A stretch of 64,000 bases of DNA from contig CAUYUJ010018059.1 in NCBI GenBank assembly GCA_963575745.1, forward strand, positions 757,501 to 821,500, written 5' to 3'. The DNA is from Prorocentrum cordatum. Its lineage: Eukaryota > Sar > Dinophyceae > Prorocentrales > Prorocentraceae. The notes under the pieces were generated by a model that was not told where the DNA came from, made no database searches, and saw nothing but the letters and a program-made list of their open reading frames with translations. Every line of letters starts with the position of its first letter. Within the stretch, counting starts at the first letter, position 1. Made by a program: the position numbers and the translations under genes. Of the stretch, positions 42,448 to 51,757 are shown one piece after another.

Positions 42448-43335
42448 GATTGCTCGGCGCCAAGGTCGACCCCTGTAGCGCCCAGTGGCGCTGCAACGCG
42501 GACTTGAAGCTGGTGCTCGGCGGCGCCCCACCGCAGAACACCGCGACAGATATAGCACGGCCGACCACAGAGCTACTACCAGCGTCGGAGCATGTTCGTG
42601 ATGAGTGCGGCCGCGAGGGTGAAACCAGGACGATTTCGACGCAGTCATATCTTCCACGGTCGAGCAGCGCTTCCAGGCCGACGGCGCGCCATCTTCTGCA
42701 GCTCAGTCGCCAGGCATTCGGCGGTCGTTTGCCTCGTGAGAGACGAGATCACGTCGAAGTGTCGACTAGAATGGAGCTCAGGAGATTGGGCTCAACTATC
42801 ATCTGCATCCCTGCTGCGATGTCTCCGCTTGTGGAGTCGTAGATACTCGGATGCACCGGATGCCTCGGCACTCTCTACGGCCCTGAGTGCGCGTTCAGTG
42901 TGGCAGGATGGCCGAGGTAGCACCCAAAAAGCGACAAGTATTATTGTCGTCTATAATGCTAGCATGATATCTTCAGCGTCTGTGTGCGATCCGCCTTCGC
43001 CTTACTGCCGAAAACTCAGCATTCGGTGTTGAATCGGCAGGGACGTTCGTTCCGATACCATGTCATAAGTTGTGCTCTTGGGTTGTAGCCCTTCCAATCG
43101 GGTGTTGGGAGAACTCTTACCCAGACGAGTCGATTTCGAAATTCTGTCTCTGCCACTCGCTATTCGGATTAGCAATGTACCCGGGCAGTCCCCTTCAGAT
43201 TTCCCTAGTCGACGTTTATTTTGTCAGATGCATTCGGTAGCTGTTGGACGTCGGTCAGCTAACCTAGACGCTTCGCGTAACCCCACCTGCCCATCCAGAA
43301 ATGATACCGGAGAAACGCCCCAACCATAATCTTGT
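42448..43335. other. Downstream of RAP gene, no supportable gene
   Basis: Mixed composition; 43265-43308 repeats 15712-15752. Frames 42592-43032 and others lack a domain. Confidence 0.45.
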
Positions 43336-43557
43336 TAGGGCTGTAGGGCCATAGGGCTATATGGGTTTAAGGGCTATTGGGCTATAGGGTAATAGAGCTA
43401 CAGGGCTATAGGGTATAGGGGTATAGGGCTATAGAACTATAGGGCTATACGGCTATAGGGCTATTGGGCCATTGAGCTATAGGGTTATAGGGCTATAGAG
43501 CTATAGAGCTGTGGGGCTATAGGGCTATAGGGCTATTGGGCTATAGGGCTATAGGGC
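43336..43557. repeat. GGGCTATA minisatellite
   Basis: About 24 units of 8-9 bp, GGGCTATA with AGAGCTAT and GGGCTATT variants. Resembles no telomere repeat. Confidence 0.9.
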
Positions 43558-43632
43558 ACCCCCGGGCCCCTAGGCACCCCCGGGCACGCCCGGGCACACG
43601 GGCACCCCCGGGCACCCGGGCACCCGGGCGTG
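43556..43632. repeat. GGGCACCCCC minisatellite
   Basis: Eight to ten units of CCCGGGCA plus CCC or CGC, immediately after the previous array. Confidence 0.85.
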
Positions 43633-43950
43633 CAGCGAAAATCGGCGGCAAACCTAATCTAACCATCTGAATTCGCTAGGACCCCTACAGGGGCAAGCTC
43701 TGATTGGGGAAAGATGCCCAGACGAGTTGCCTTGATCAGGGATGTGGAGGAGCATGTAGTGGAATAAGGGCTGGGTCAGACGTCGTACCAAAAGCGAGAG
43801 GATGGAGACGCAGGAGAAGGATGAGGAGGAGGAGGAGGAGGAGGAGGGAGACGGGGAGGGGGAGGAGAGAGTAGGGGAGGAGGAAGGAGGAGGAACAGGC
43901 AGAGGAGGAGGTCCAAATGTGGAGGCAGAGTGCGGCTTGTTTTGTTTTTT
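43633..43950. other. Stretch with GGA array, no gene
   Basis: Contains a GGA array at 43815-43910. Leads into the compound repeat unit at 43952. Confidence 0.45.
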
Positions 43951-43951
43951 G

Positions 43952-44840
43952 ACAGGGATGGTGGGGGGCGGGTCGGCATGGTGTCGGCATGGTGTCGGGT
44001 TGGCCTCCGGTCGCCTGGGGGAGGGGCTGTACCGTAACAAGGAACAGTGATCTAGACGCCTTCCCCGCCCGCGAGCCGTCTCGCTCACTGCCACCCGCCC
44101 TCCCAACACATAAGTAGCACCCGAGCCGCAGCGTGTTCAGCGGTAGTCTTTGCATGGACAGCTAATGCGAACGAAAACAGTCCTGTGTGCGCAACGTTGG
44201 GGCGAGGCGCGCCTGGCGTGCCAGGGGCGCCACGCGCGCCAGGTGCGCAAGGCACCCCTGTGGCCCACGCGTGCAGGGCACGCCTGTTGCGCCAGGTGCG
44301 CCACGCGTTTCACGTGCGCTATGTGTGCCGCACGCTCCAGCCGCGCTAGGTGCGCCACGTTCGAGGCACGGGCAGATTCTGCCATGTGCGCCTGAGCACC
44401 TGGCAGTACACATCGGGAAACGTGTCGGTCCCCACCACCCTTGTCGAAAACCAGTGCACAATCGCGGCGGGATGGCAATCATGGCGTCTGGTGGGCCTGC
44501 ACGTAGCAGGCAATATGCCAGCGCCCCCGCAGTCCCAGCCAAATGCCAAGGCACACTGATCTTGAAGTTCCCGCGCATGCCCCAGATTTTGTGTCGAAGT
44601 GCATCCTGTATTGTGTTTGACATTGATGCTGGACCTACGCGCATCAGGCAATATTATGCGGGCCCCCCCGCCGACCCTGTCAACAAAAAACAAGTGCTCG
44701 CGCCCCCCAGATCACGACAGACGATTTGGAGTGGACTGTTCATTGTATTTTGACAGTGATGGTGGGGGGGGGGGACCCTCGTTGGTCCGTTGGCTGCCAG
44801 GCGCCCGGGGGAAGGGGTGTTTCACAGGGAACGGTGATGA
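43952..44840. repeat. Compound repeat unit, diverged third copy without GCC array
   Basis: Tail block 43952-44055 (GGGATGGTGGGG to AGGAACAGTGATCTAGACGC), head block 44061-44164 (CCCGCCCGCGAGCC to CATGGACAGCTAATGC), then a GTGCGCCAGG-type minisatellite (44200-44350) where copies 1 and 2 have GCC, and a second tail at 44740-44840. The order matches 16685-17884. Confidence 0.7.
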
Positions 44841-45289
44841 AACCCTACCCGAAGGGGAAGAAGGAGGGTTGGACGAGGAGACCTCCTAAGCCACTCACGC
44901 CCAAAAGGGCTGGGGGGATTCTGCCTGGGTCCACTCGGGATGCGGTGCCGTGTGCACGTGGAGTGCCCTTGGCAGTTGTTCCCAAGGGGCGGTTTGCCAA
45001 AGGGTGTTCTGTCAAGTCTCGGTGTAATCGTGGTGGATGCTTCCTCGAACCAGTTCTCCTCGATCCTCCCCTCCTTGACCCAAGGCTGGACCGCCATCTC
45101 ACGGCCGAGGTGGACCTCACGATCTCGTAGGCTCAGAGGGGCCCTGCGCGAAAGGCCTCGCATCCTCGAGGCCCTAGCATTTAACCGGGCATGCTATTTG
45201 ATACTTGCAGCACAACCGTAGTTCCAGTCACGGAAAAAGCGATTTCTGCAGCTGCTGGCAGTGGAGGGCTTCCACCCCCCCCAAAGAAA
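44841..45289. other. Continuation of the compound-repeat flank, no gene
   Basis: 44850-44920 matches 17890-17965 (GAAGGGGAAGAAGGAGGGTT, CCCAAAAGGGCTGG). Beyond that nothing supportable. Confidence 0.45.
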
Positions 45290-45440
45290 AAACAGGGGGT
45301 GGGTCTGGAACCCCATTCTCCCCGCCTCCCTGGGAAAATTAGTGAGGGGGGTCCGGAAACCTCCTCCCCCGGAAATATAAGTTAGTGAGGGGGTCCAGAA
45401 GGTTTCCCCCACCCCCCTTGGTCCGAACCCCCCCCCGGAA
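45290..45440. repeat. GGGGTCCGGAA / CCTCACTAA minisatellite
   Basis: Units with AGTGAGGGGGGTCCGGAA, CCTCC, CCCCCGGAAA. A related array is at 51262-51430. Both sit next to a CGA/CGT array. Confidence 0.7.
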
Positions 45441-45446
45441 AATCAC

Positions 45447-45510
45447 GACGAACGACGACGACGACGACGACGACGCCGACGCCGACGCCGTCGTCGTCGC
45501 CGCCGCCGAC

Positions 45511-45584
<74 letters not shown>

Positions 45585-45632
45585 CGAGGACGACGACGGC
45601 AGCTGTGGCGACGACATCGACGACGACGACGA
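45447..45632. repeat. CGA/GAC microsatellite
   Basis: About 185 bp of CGA with CGCCGACGCCG and CGAAGACGAAG interruptions. Both-strand open frames are artefacts. Confidence 0.95.
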
Positions 45633-45654
45633 CGAGCAGAGTGGCGTAGGCGAA

Positions 45655-45880
45655 GAGTAGAGTGCAATAGGAGTATAGTAGGGGGTAAAGTAGAGTGGAG
45701 TAGAGTAGAGTCGGGTGGGATACGGTAGGGTAGAGTACCCAATACATAGCAGGGTGGAGTAGAGCAGATTAGAGTAGAGTAGAGTAGAGCGGAGTGGAGT
45801 AGAGTAGAGTAGAATATGGAGGCATGGATCGCATATGGAGTACGTAGAGAAGGAGTCGAGTAGAGATGAGTAGATGGGTA
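45655..45880. repeat. AGAGT pentanucleotide minisatellite
   Basis: TAGAG/AGAGT units with scattered substitutions. The same unit forms 47280-47640 and 50938-51095. Confidence 0.9.
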
Positions 45881-46009
45881 GAGTAGAGCAGAAATTCCAA
45901 CATAATCACCCTACGGGTGATAAGGCGGTTGGGGGTGGGAAGGGGGAGGCGGTCGATTTGCGATGGCTCTGGGTTCCTTGGTGGTTGCTTCCGCTGTCCA
46001 TATCGCGCA

Positions 46010-47065
46010 CATCTTCCCATCGAGACAACCATCGGGACAACCATTGGGACAACCATCGGGACAACCACCAGGACAAGCATCGGGACACTCATCGGGACAA
46101 CCGTCGGGACAACACCATCGAAACAACCATCGGGGCAACCAACAGGACAACCATCGGGACAACCATCGGGACAACCATTGGGACAACCATCGGGACAACC
46201 ATCTGGAAAACCATCTGGACAACCATCGGGACAACCATCGGGACCACCATCGGGACAACCATCGGGACAATCATAAGGACAACCATCGGGGACAACCACC
46301 AGGACAACCATCGGGACAACCAGGCGGACAACCATCGGGACAACCATCGGGACCACCATCGGGGCAACCGTCGGGACAACCATCGGGACAACCATCGGGA
46401 CAACCATGGGGACAACCATCGGGACAACCATCGGGACAACCAGGGGGACAACCATGGGGACAACCGTCGGGACAACCATCGGGACAATCATAAGGACAAC
46501 TAGCCCATCGGGACAACCATCGGGACAACCATCAGGGCAACCATCGGGATAACCATCGGGACAACAATCGGGAAAACCGTCGAGGCAACCGTCGGTATAA
46601 CCGTCGGGACACTCATCGGGACAACCATCAGGACAACCATCGGGACAACCATCGGGACAACCAGGGGGACAACCATCGGGACAACCATCGGGACAACCAT
46701 CGGGACAACACCATCGGAACAACCATCGGGGCAACCATCGGGACAACCATCGGGACAACCATCAGGACAACCGTCGGGACAACCATCGGGACAACCACCA
46801 GGACAACCATCGGGACAACCGTCGGGACAACCGTCGGGACAACACCATCGAAACAACCATCGGGGCAACCACCAGGACAACCATCGGGACAACCATCGGG
46901 ACAACCATCGGGACAACCATCGGGACAACCATCTGGACACCACCATCGGGACACCACCATCGCGACACCATCGGGACAACACCATCGGGACAACCATCGT
47001 GACCACCATCGGGACAACCATCTGGACAACCACAAGGACAACCACAAGGACAACCATCGGGGGCC
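46010..47065. repeat. 12-bp minisatellite CATCGGGACAAC
   Basis: More than 80 units of 12 bp, mostly CATCGGGACAAC with GTC, CACCAG and GGGGG variants. Because the unit is divisible by three and lacks stops in any phase, all six frames are open and encode tetrapeptide repeats (for example GQPS, DNHR, IGTT, PDGC, PMVV, SRWL). No start context or flanking coding sequence supports translation. Confidence 0.95.
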
Positions 47066-47279
47066 GCGCCCGGCCGGGGGGGCGGGGGGCGGGCGACCTT
47101 TTGGTTTCAACGCGGCCTGTACATGTGTCGACCATTTGGGCTCCATGCGGCCCCTACAAGTGCAGGAACTCGCGCAGCTTCGCCTCGCCTGCACATACGG
47201 CCCAAACCGAAACCGAAACCGAGTTCCCAGCTGGGGCAACTTCTGTTCACACCTCCCAACCTCCGATAGTAGAGCAGAG
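47066..47279. other. Short unique stretch between arrays
   Basis: No gene recognised. Confidence 0.4.
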
Positions 47280-47640
47280 CATAACAGAGTAGGAGTAGAG
47301 TAGAATGGAGCAGAGTGGAGTATGCGTAGAGTAGAATTTAGTAGAGTTGGAGAACAGGAGAGTAGTGCAAAGTATGTCAGGAACAGTTGGTGCAGTAGAG
47401 AATAATAGAGTATGACAGGGTCGAATTAAGGAGAGTAGAGTAGAGTAGAGTAGAGTAGAGTAGACAAGGAGTACGGTAAAGTAGAGTAAGAACATCGTGG
47501 ATTAGAGAGAAGTGCGTTAGGATACGGTAGGGTAGAGTAGAACAGGGTCTGGCAACTAGAACTGAGCAGAGAAGAGTATATTGCTAGAGGACCGCAAAGA
47601 TAGAGTAGAGCTGAGTAGACCAGAGTAGGAGTAGGAGTAA
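47280..47640. repeat. AGAGT pentanucleotide minisatellite, second array
   Basis: AGTAGAGTAGAGT-type units, more diverged than at 45655-45880. Ends at GGAGTAGGAGTAAGAGTCAAG. Confidence 0.85.
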
Positions 47641-47644
47641 GAGT

Positions 47645-47810
47645 CAAGCTAGCCAGCTCGAGCGAGTCAAGCATGGCATGCCCAGTCCCACCCGCCCTCC
47701 CACAACATAAGAAGCAAAGCTGGCACAACTGGGGGCCGAAGTCACACCGGCCAGCCGGTTTGGTACAGCTGATGCGGCCGCGATGGCGGTTGCCGACGGG
47801 AACTGGCGAG
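47645..47810. repeat. Dispersed repeat CAGCTCGAGCGAG, copy 1
   Basis: Aligns with 48498-48660: CAAGCTAGCCAGCTCGAGCG, AAGCATGGCATGCCCA, CCGCCCTCCCACAACATAAG, GATGGCGGTT. The central CCCGCCCTCCCA.AACATAAG motif also occurs in the compound unit heads at 16718, 17367 and 44096. Confidence 0.75.
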
Positions 47811-47929
47811 CGCGTGTTGAATGCCGCGCACGCATTGCCAGACGAGTCGAGAATGGCCCGGTACACCGCAGGAAGCCAGAGGTGGCCGGAGGAAGCCCGA
47901 CGGTCTGACAGGACACCCCAAAGCATTTT

Positions 47930-48042
47930 TGTGAAAAAGCATTGGGTTTTTGATGTTTTTATGTTGAAATGCTTGCAAACACACGGTGTTCGGTAGGATT
48001 CTGACATGAACGCGCGAGTGTGCTCTTTGTGGTATTTTTTGC
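47930..48042. repeat. 110-bp direct repeat, copy 1
   Basis: Nearly identical to 48190-48303: AAAAAAGCATTGGGTTTTTG, GCAAACACACGGTGTTCGGT and GTGCTCTTTGTGGTATTTTT shared; only a few substitutions. AT-richer than surroundings. The high identity suggests a recent local duplication or conversion. Confidence 0.85.
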
Positions 48043-48189
48043 ACAGGATTCGCGGCCTGGGTGCATGACAGAGCATCGCGAGTGCACCGCGCGATGACGT
48101 GAAATCGCTGGATTTGACAGAATTTTTAAGATTCCTATGGTTTTCCTATGATTTCAGCAAGAGAGCCCGGGCGGGAAATTTGTACAATT

Positions 48190-48303
48190 TTTGTAAAAAA
48201 GCATTGGGTTTTTGATGTTTTTATGTTGAGATGCTTGCAAACACACGGTGTTCGGTAGGATTCTGACATGAACGCGCGCGTGTGCTCTTTGTGGTATTTT
48301 TTG
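48190..48303. repeat. 110-bp direct repeat, copy 2
   Basis: Second copy, 260 bp downstream, followed by the GACGACAGGACG dispersed block also seen at 50787. Confidence 0.85.
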
Positions 48304-48309
48304 CAACGG

Positions 48310-48475
48310 ATTATCGCCGTGGACGACAGGACGTCCATGTCGAGAGGAAAAAATAAGAAAAATGTTGGTTTTGTATTGTTTTTTACAGGTTAGGATGGGA
48401 CCACCCGGATGCGCCCGCTATCTGCCGGCCTGAGGGGGGAGTAGGAGTATATTCTAATAAGGAATAAGGATAGGA
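48310..48475. repeat. Dispersed repeat shared with 50787-50935
   Basis: Shared in order: GTGGACGACA/GTCGACGACA, GAGA, TTTGTATTG, GGTTAGGATGGGA/GGTCAGGATGGGA, CCCCGGATG, CCGGCC, GGGGGAGTA. The TTTGTATTGTTTTTTACAGG part resembles the tails of the compound units at 16-17 and 44 kb. Confidence 0.65.
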
Positions 48476-48497
48476 GCAGGAGCAGGAGTACGAGTAT

Positions 48498-48660
48498 AGT
48501 CAAGCTGGCCAGCTCGAGCGAGCCAAGCATGGCATGCCCATTCCCACCTGCCCTCCCACAACTTAAGAAACAGTGCTGGCGCAACTGGGGACCGAAATCA
48601 GATCGGCAATATGGTTTGCCACAATTGATGCAGCCGCGATGGCGGTTACAGATGGGACAT
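48498..48660. repeat. Dispersed repeat CAGCTCGAGCGAG, copy 2
   Basis: See 47645-47810; the two are about 850 bp apart in the same orientation. Confidence 0.75.
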
Positions 48661-48689
48661 CCCTGGCGTGTCTCAAAGGCTGCGCCAGC

Positions 48690-48995
48690 ATTCCAGCACG
48701 AGCTAAGGGGGCCCCAGGAAGCTTCAGGAGGTCCCAGGAGGCCTCAGGAGGCCCCAGGAGGTCGCAGGAAACCCCAGCAAACGCCAAGAAGCCCCAGGAG
48801 GCTTCAGGAGGGCCCAGGAAGCCCCAGGAGGTTGCAGGAGGCTTCAGGAAGCCTTAGGAAGTGTCAGGAAGCCCCGGGGAACTCCAGGAAGCCCCAGGAT
48901 GCTTCAGGAGGCCCCAGGAGGATCCACGAGGCCTTGGGGAAGCCCCAGGATGTTCCAGGAGACCTTGGGAGGCCCCAGGGGGCCCTAGGCTCTCG
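48690..48995. repeat. Degenerate CCCCAGGAGGCTT minisatellite
   Basis: Units of 9-12 bp such as CCCCAGGAGG and CTTCAGGAGG. It is the reverse-strand equivalent of the GGCCTCTTGGGG array at 15815-16510. Confidence 0.85.
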
Positions 48996-49640
48996 ACGCA
49001 TTGGCGAGCGAAGAATGTCCGCCACGCCCTAGCGGGAGCGCAATTTTCAGAAAAAATGCCCGCGGCGCCAAAGCGAGAGCGACATTTCGCTTTGTCGCGC
49101 GCGATGTGCACCGCGCACCAGTCCCGCCACGCATTTCGCAAAGCCGACGACAAGAAATTCCTCGGTGAGAAGGAACATGTCGACTATGCATTGGTTTCTG
49201 TCCGGTTGGATGGCCCCTCCCGCTTGGGTCGGGAGCGGCCAAGAGTGGGGTGAGGACTAGGGGGGGTGCGTATCATGATTCAGTTCATGATGAAACTCGA
49301 AGCTAAACAACCATAATTTTCGCTTGCGCCCGCTGTGTAAGATCGTTGTGCCCACGCAGTCGGCAGGCACATTTCACCAGTGACGTAATCCGAACTTACC
49401 GCGTTGCAGCAAATGTTCGTTATTATTGCGTTCCGTTGCACCGTGGTTCCGAGCGCCCCGTGGCTCGCGGCTCCATGGCCCAGTGGCGGCCCGTGATTTC
49501 TCGGTACTCTGGCCCGTGACCCCAATGGCCGCTTGTTCCCGCGATGCCGCGGCTCGCGGCGCCGCGGCGCATTTGCGACGGGGCCGATCGCGAAAACCTT
49601 GCGGTGCCCAGTGGTGGCGCTCAATCCACTCGTTGGCCCC
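48996..49640. other. Stretch without supportable gene
   Basis: Contains a GCGAGAGCGACAT block at 49069 shared with 22.8 kb, otherwise nothing supportable. Confidence 0.4.
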
Positions 49641-49649
49641 GAGTTTCGA

Positions 49650-49950
49650 GAGAACACATGACGCTGGCCATAGCATTCCCATATAATGCATGGCACGGAC
49701 ACGAGTTTGCCGGGAACACCTGGCAACGGCCATGAGTTCCTAGAGAACGCATGACATTGGCCATGAAATCCCCAGAAACCAAATTGCACGGACACGAGTT
49801 CGCCAGGAACGCATGGCAACGACCATGGGTTCCGAGAGAACATAACATTTCCCATAAGATTCCCAGATTGCACATGGCACGGACACGAGTTTGCCAGGAA
49901 CACCTGGCACTGGCCAGGAGTTCCGCGAGAATGCATGCCAAGATCCAGAA
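49650..49950. repeat. About 90-bp tandem repeat, three units
   Basis: GCACGGACACGAGTT recurs at 49692, 49786 and 49875 and is followed by TGCC.GGAAC, TGGCAACG.CCATG and AGAGAAC. Spacings 94 and 89 bp. Confidence 0.8.
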
Positions 49951-50169
49951 ATCCCCCTTGCGCCCCAGAGTCACAATCAAAAATGATATCAAATCCCTAT
50001 GGGATTCGCGTGGGCATGAGTTCTGCGAAAACAGATAGCCAGGTCACGCGGTTCAACGACGCACAGGCGCATTTTTCAGATTCCCCCCCTTCCTCGCCCC
50101 CATCCCGCCTTCCCCTCCTGCCCCCCCATCTCCTGTCGCTTCCCCCCCCCTCCCAGGCTGCCTCCTCGT
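49951..50169. other. Short stretch without gene
   Basis: C-rich at 50080-50160; nothing recognised. Confidence 0.4.
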
Positions 50170-50330
50170 TCCCGTGGCCCCTGGGGTGCTTCATGGCCCA
50201 TGGCGTGCGGCCCGTTGCTCATGGCCCGTGGCCTGCTGCCCATGGGCTGTTGCCCGTGCCCAGTTGCCCAGTGGCCGTGGCCCCTGGCCCGTGATTTGGT
50301 GCCATTGCCTGGGCCGTTGAGTCCAGTGGG
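50170..50330. repeat. TGGCCCGTGG minisatellite
   Basis: Units of 10-15 bp around TGGCCCGTGGCC and TTGCCCGTG. Confidence 0.7.
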
Positions 50331-50780
50331 TGCCCCGCGGCAGGTATCTGGTAACGCGCGTCGTCATGGCTACGAAATGCTAGGGATATGAGGGCCCCGG
50401 GGTTTGCGAAGACACGATTAGGTCGGGTGGATGGCACGTCCAATCACGCCTCGTTGATCGACCTATGCGCGCGCGTTTTGAATTCAGTTCGTAGCGAGTG
50501 GCCTCTGGTTGTGCTGCGATCGTCGTGCATTAGCGTAGCTTGCGACTGGGCCGCAATCTGGCTGGCTGGCTTTGGTTCTGAGCCGATGATTCTGGCGGTC
50601 AGCGGGCTTCTACGATATCCGATTGCGTTCGCGCGTGCGTAGCCCTGCGAGCTGTGCGCAGCACTTGCGTCGAGCCATAATACCTCCCCCCCTCTTCGTC
50701 ACCCCCCTCTTTGTCGCCCCCGATTGGGGTTGCCCCAGACGTCCGCGCGCGACACGCGACGCGTCCCGTTCATGCCACGT
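50331..50780. other. Stretch without supportable gene
   Basis: The frame 50397-50642 (MRAPGFAKTRLGRVDGTSNH) is open with balanced composition but has no domain or context. Confidence 0.35.
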
Positions 50781-50786
50781 ATTTCG

Positions 50787-50935
50787 CATCGTCGACGACA
50801 AGACAGGCCGCGTTGAGAAGAACAACTGAGACTTTGTATTGATTTTCGACGGTCAGGATGGGATCCCCCGGATGAACTTAATACCGGCCGGAAAGAGGGG
50901 GAGTATGAATATACATTCATAAAGAATTCTGATAT
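50787..50935. repeat. Dispersed repeat shared with 48310-48475
   Basis: Second copy of the pair. Both copies precede arrays or AGAGT-like sequence. Confidence 0.65.
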
Positions 50936-50937
50936 AA

Positions 50938-51095
50938 TCGAGTAGAGCAAGAGCAAAGTGGAGTAGAGTAGATTACGTCAGGGTGCGCTAGGGTAGAGTA
51001 GGGTATAGTAGAATAGGGCAGAGTCGAGTAGAGCACAAGAACGTAGAGTAGAATTGGCTAGAGTAGGGTAGAATACGGTAAGGCCTAGTAGGATG
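50938..51095. repeat. AGAGT pentanucleotide minisatellite, third array
   Basis: GAGTAGAGTAGATT and GGGTAGAGTAGGGTATAGTA units, diverged. Confidence 0.8.
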
Positions 51096-51186
51096 TTGAG
51101 AGAGCTGGGTCGAGCCCTAGTAGCATTCTATCAAAAACCCGCGCTCGGCGCGGACGCTGGCGACATGTGCGCCGCCGCCGCTGGTG

Positions 51187-51188
<2 letters not shown>

Positions 51189-51252
<64 letters not shown>

Positions 51253-51253
51253 T
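51189..51253. repeat. CGT/ACG microsatellite
   Basis: About 21 GTC triplets. Confidence 0.95.
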
Positions 51254-51261
51254 CGTTGCCA

Positions 51262-51430
51262 GGGAGGGGAGGGGTTTTGGACCCCCCAATGATTCTGGGG
51301 AGGGGGAAACCCCCACTAACTTTCCCATGAGGGGGGCAGGGGTTCCGGACCCCCGAGGCTATTCCAGGGTGGAGGGGGTCCCAGACGCGATGCGAATCTG
51401 ACCCCTTCCCCCCCGGGCCCCCCCCCCCGC
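51262..51430. repeat. GGGGTTCCGGACCCCC minisatellite
   Basis: Units with GGGGTTTTGGACCCCCC, GGGGTTCCGGACCCCC and GGGGTCCCAGACG, related to 45290-45440. Again adjacent to a CGA-type array. Confidence 0.7.
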
Positions 51431-51757
51431 CGGGGTAGGGACAGAGGGAATGGGCTTCCTTATGATTTCTGACGGAATGAGGACGTGGAAGGGATTCCCT
51501 CACGCTGCGAGCCCGTTCCCCGAACGAGGAACGGTGCTCTCTATCTCTTTCCCTGGTGGGAGAGGAGGATGGGAAGGAGGGGACGACAGAAGGCTCCCCG
51601 TCGACGGGACCGGACAGACACCCCACACACGCCGACAGGGTCGGCGGATTCTCAGCATCGTCGCCATCGCCACCACCACTCGTTGCAATCATTCGGGCTC
51701 CAGCAGCTGAAAGTTTACAGGTGCATGTACATTTGAAGTTACACGCCGGCCTCAGCC

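Noticed and set aside
43336-43557. Telomere-like repeat
   Set aside because: The unit is GGGCTATA, not TTTAGGG or another known telomere repeat, and it lies internally.
45769-47239. Long repetitive frames encoding PDGC, PMVV, SRWL, DNHR and GQPS tetrapeptides
   Set aside because: All come from the 12-bp satellite. No start context, domain or codon bias.
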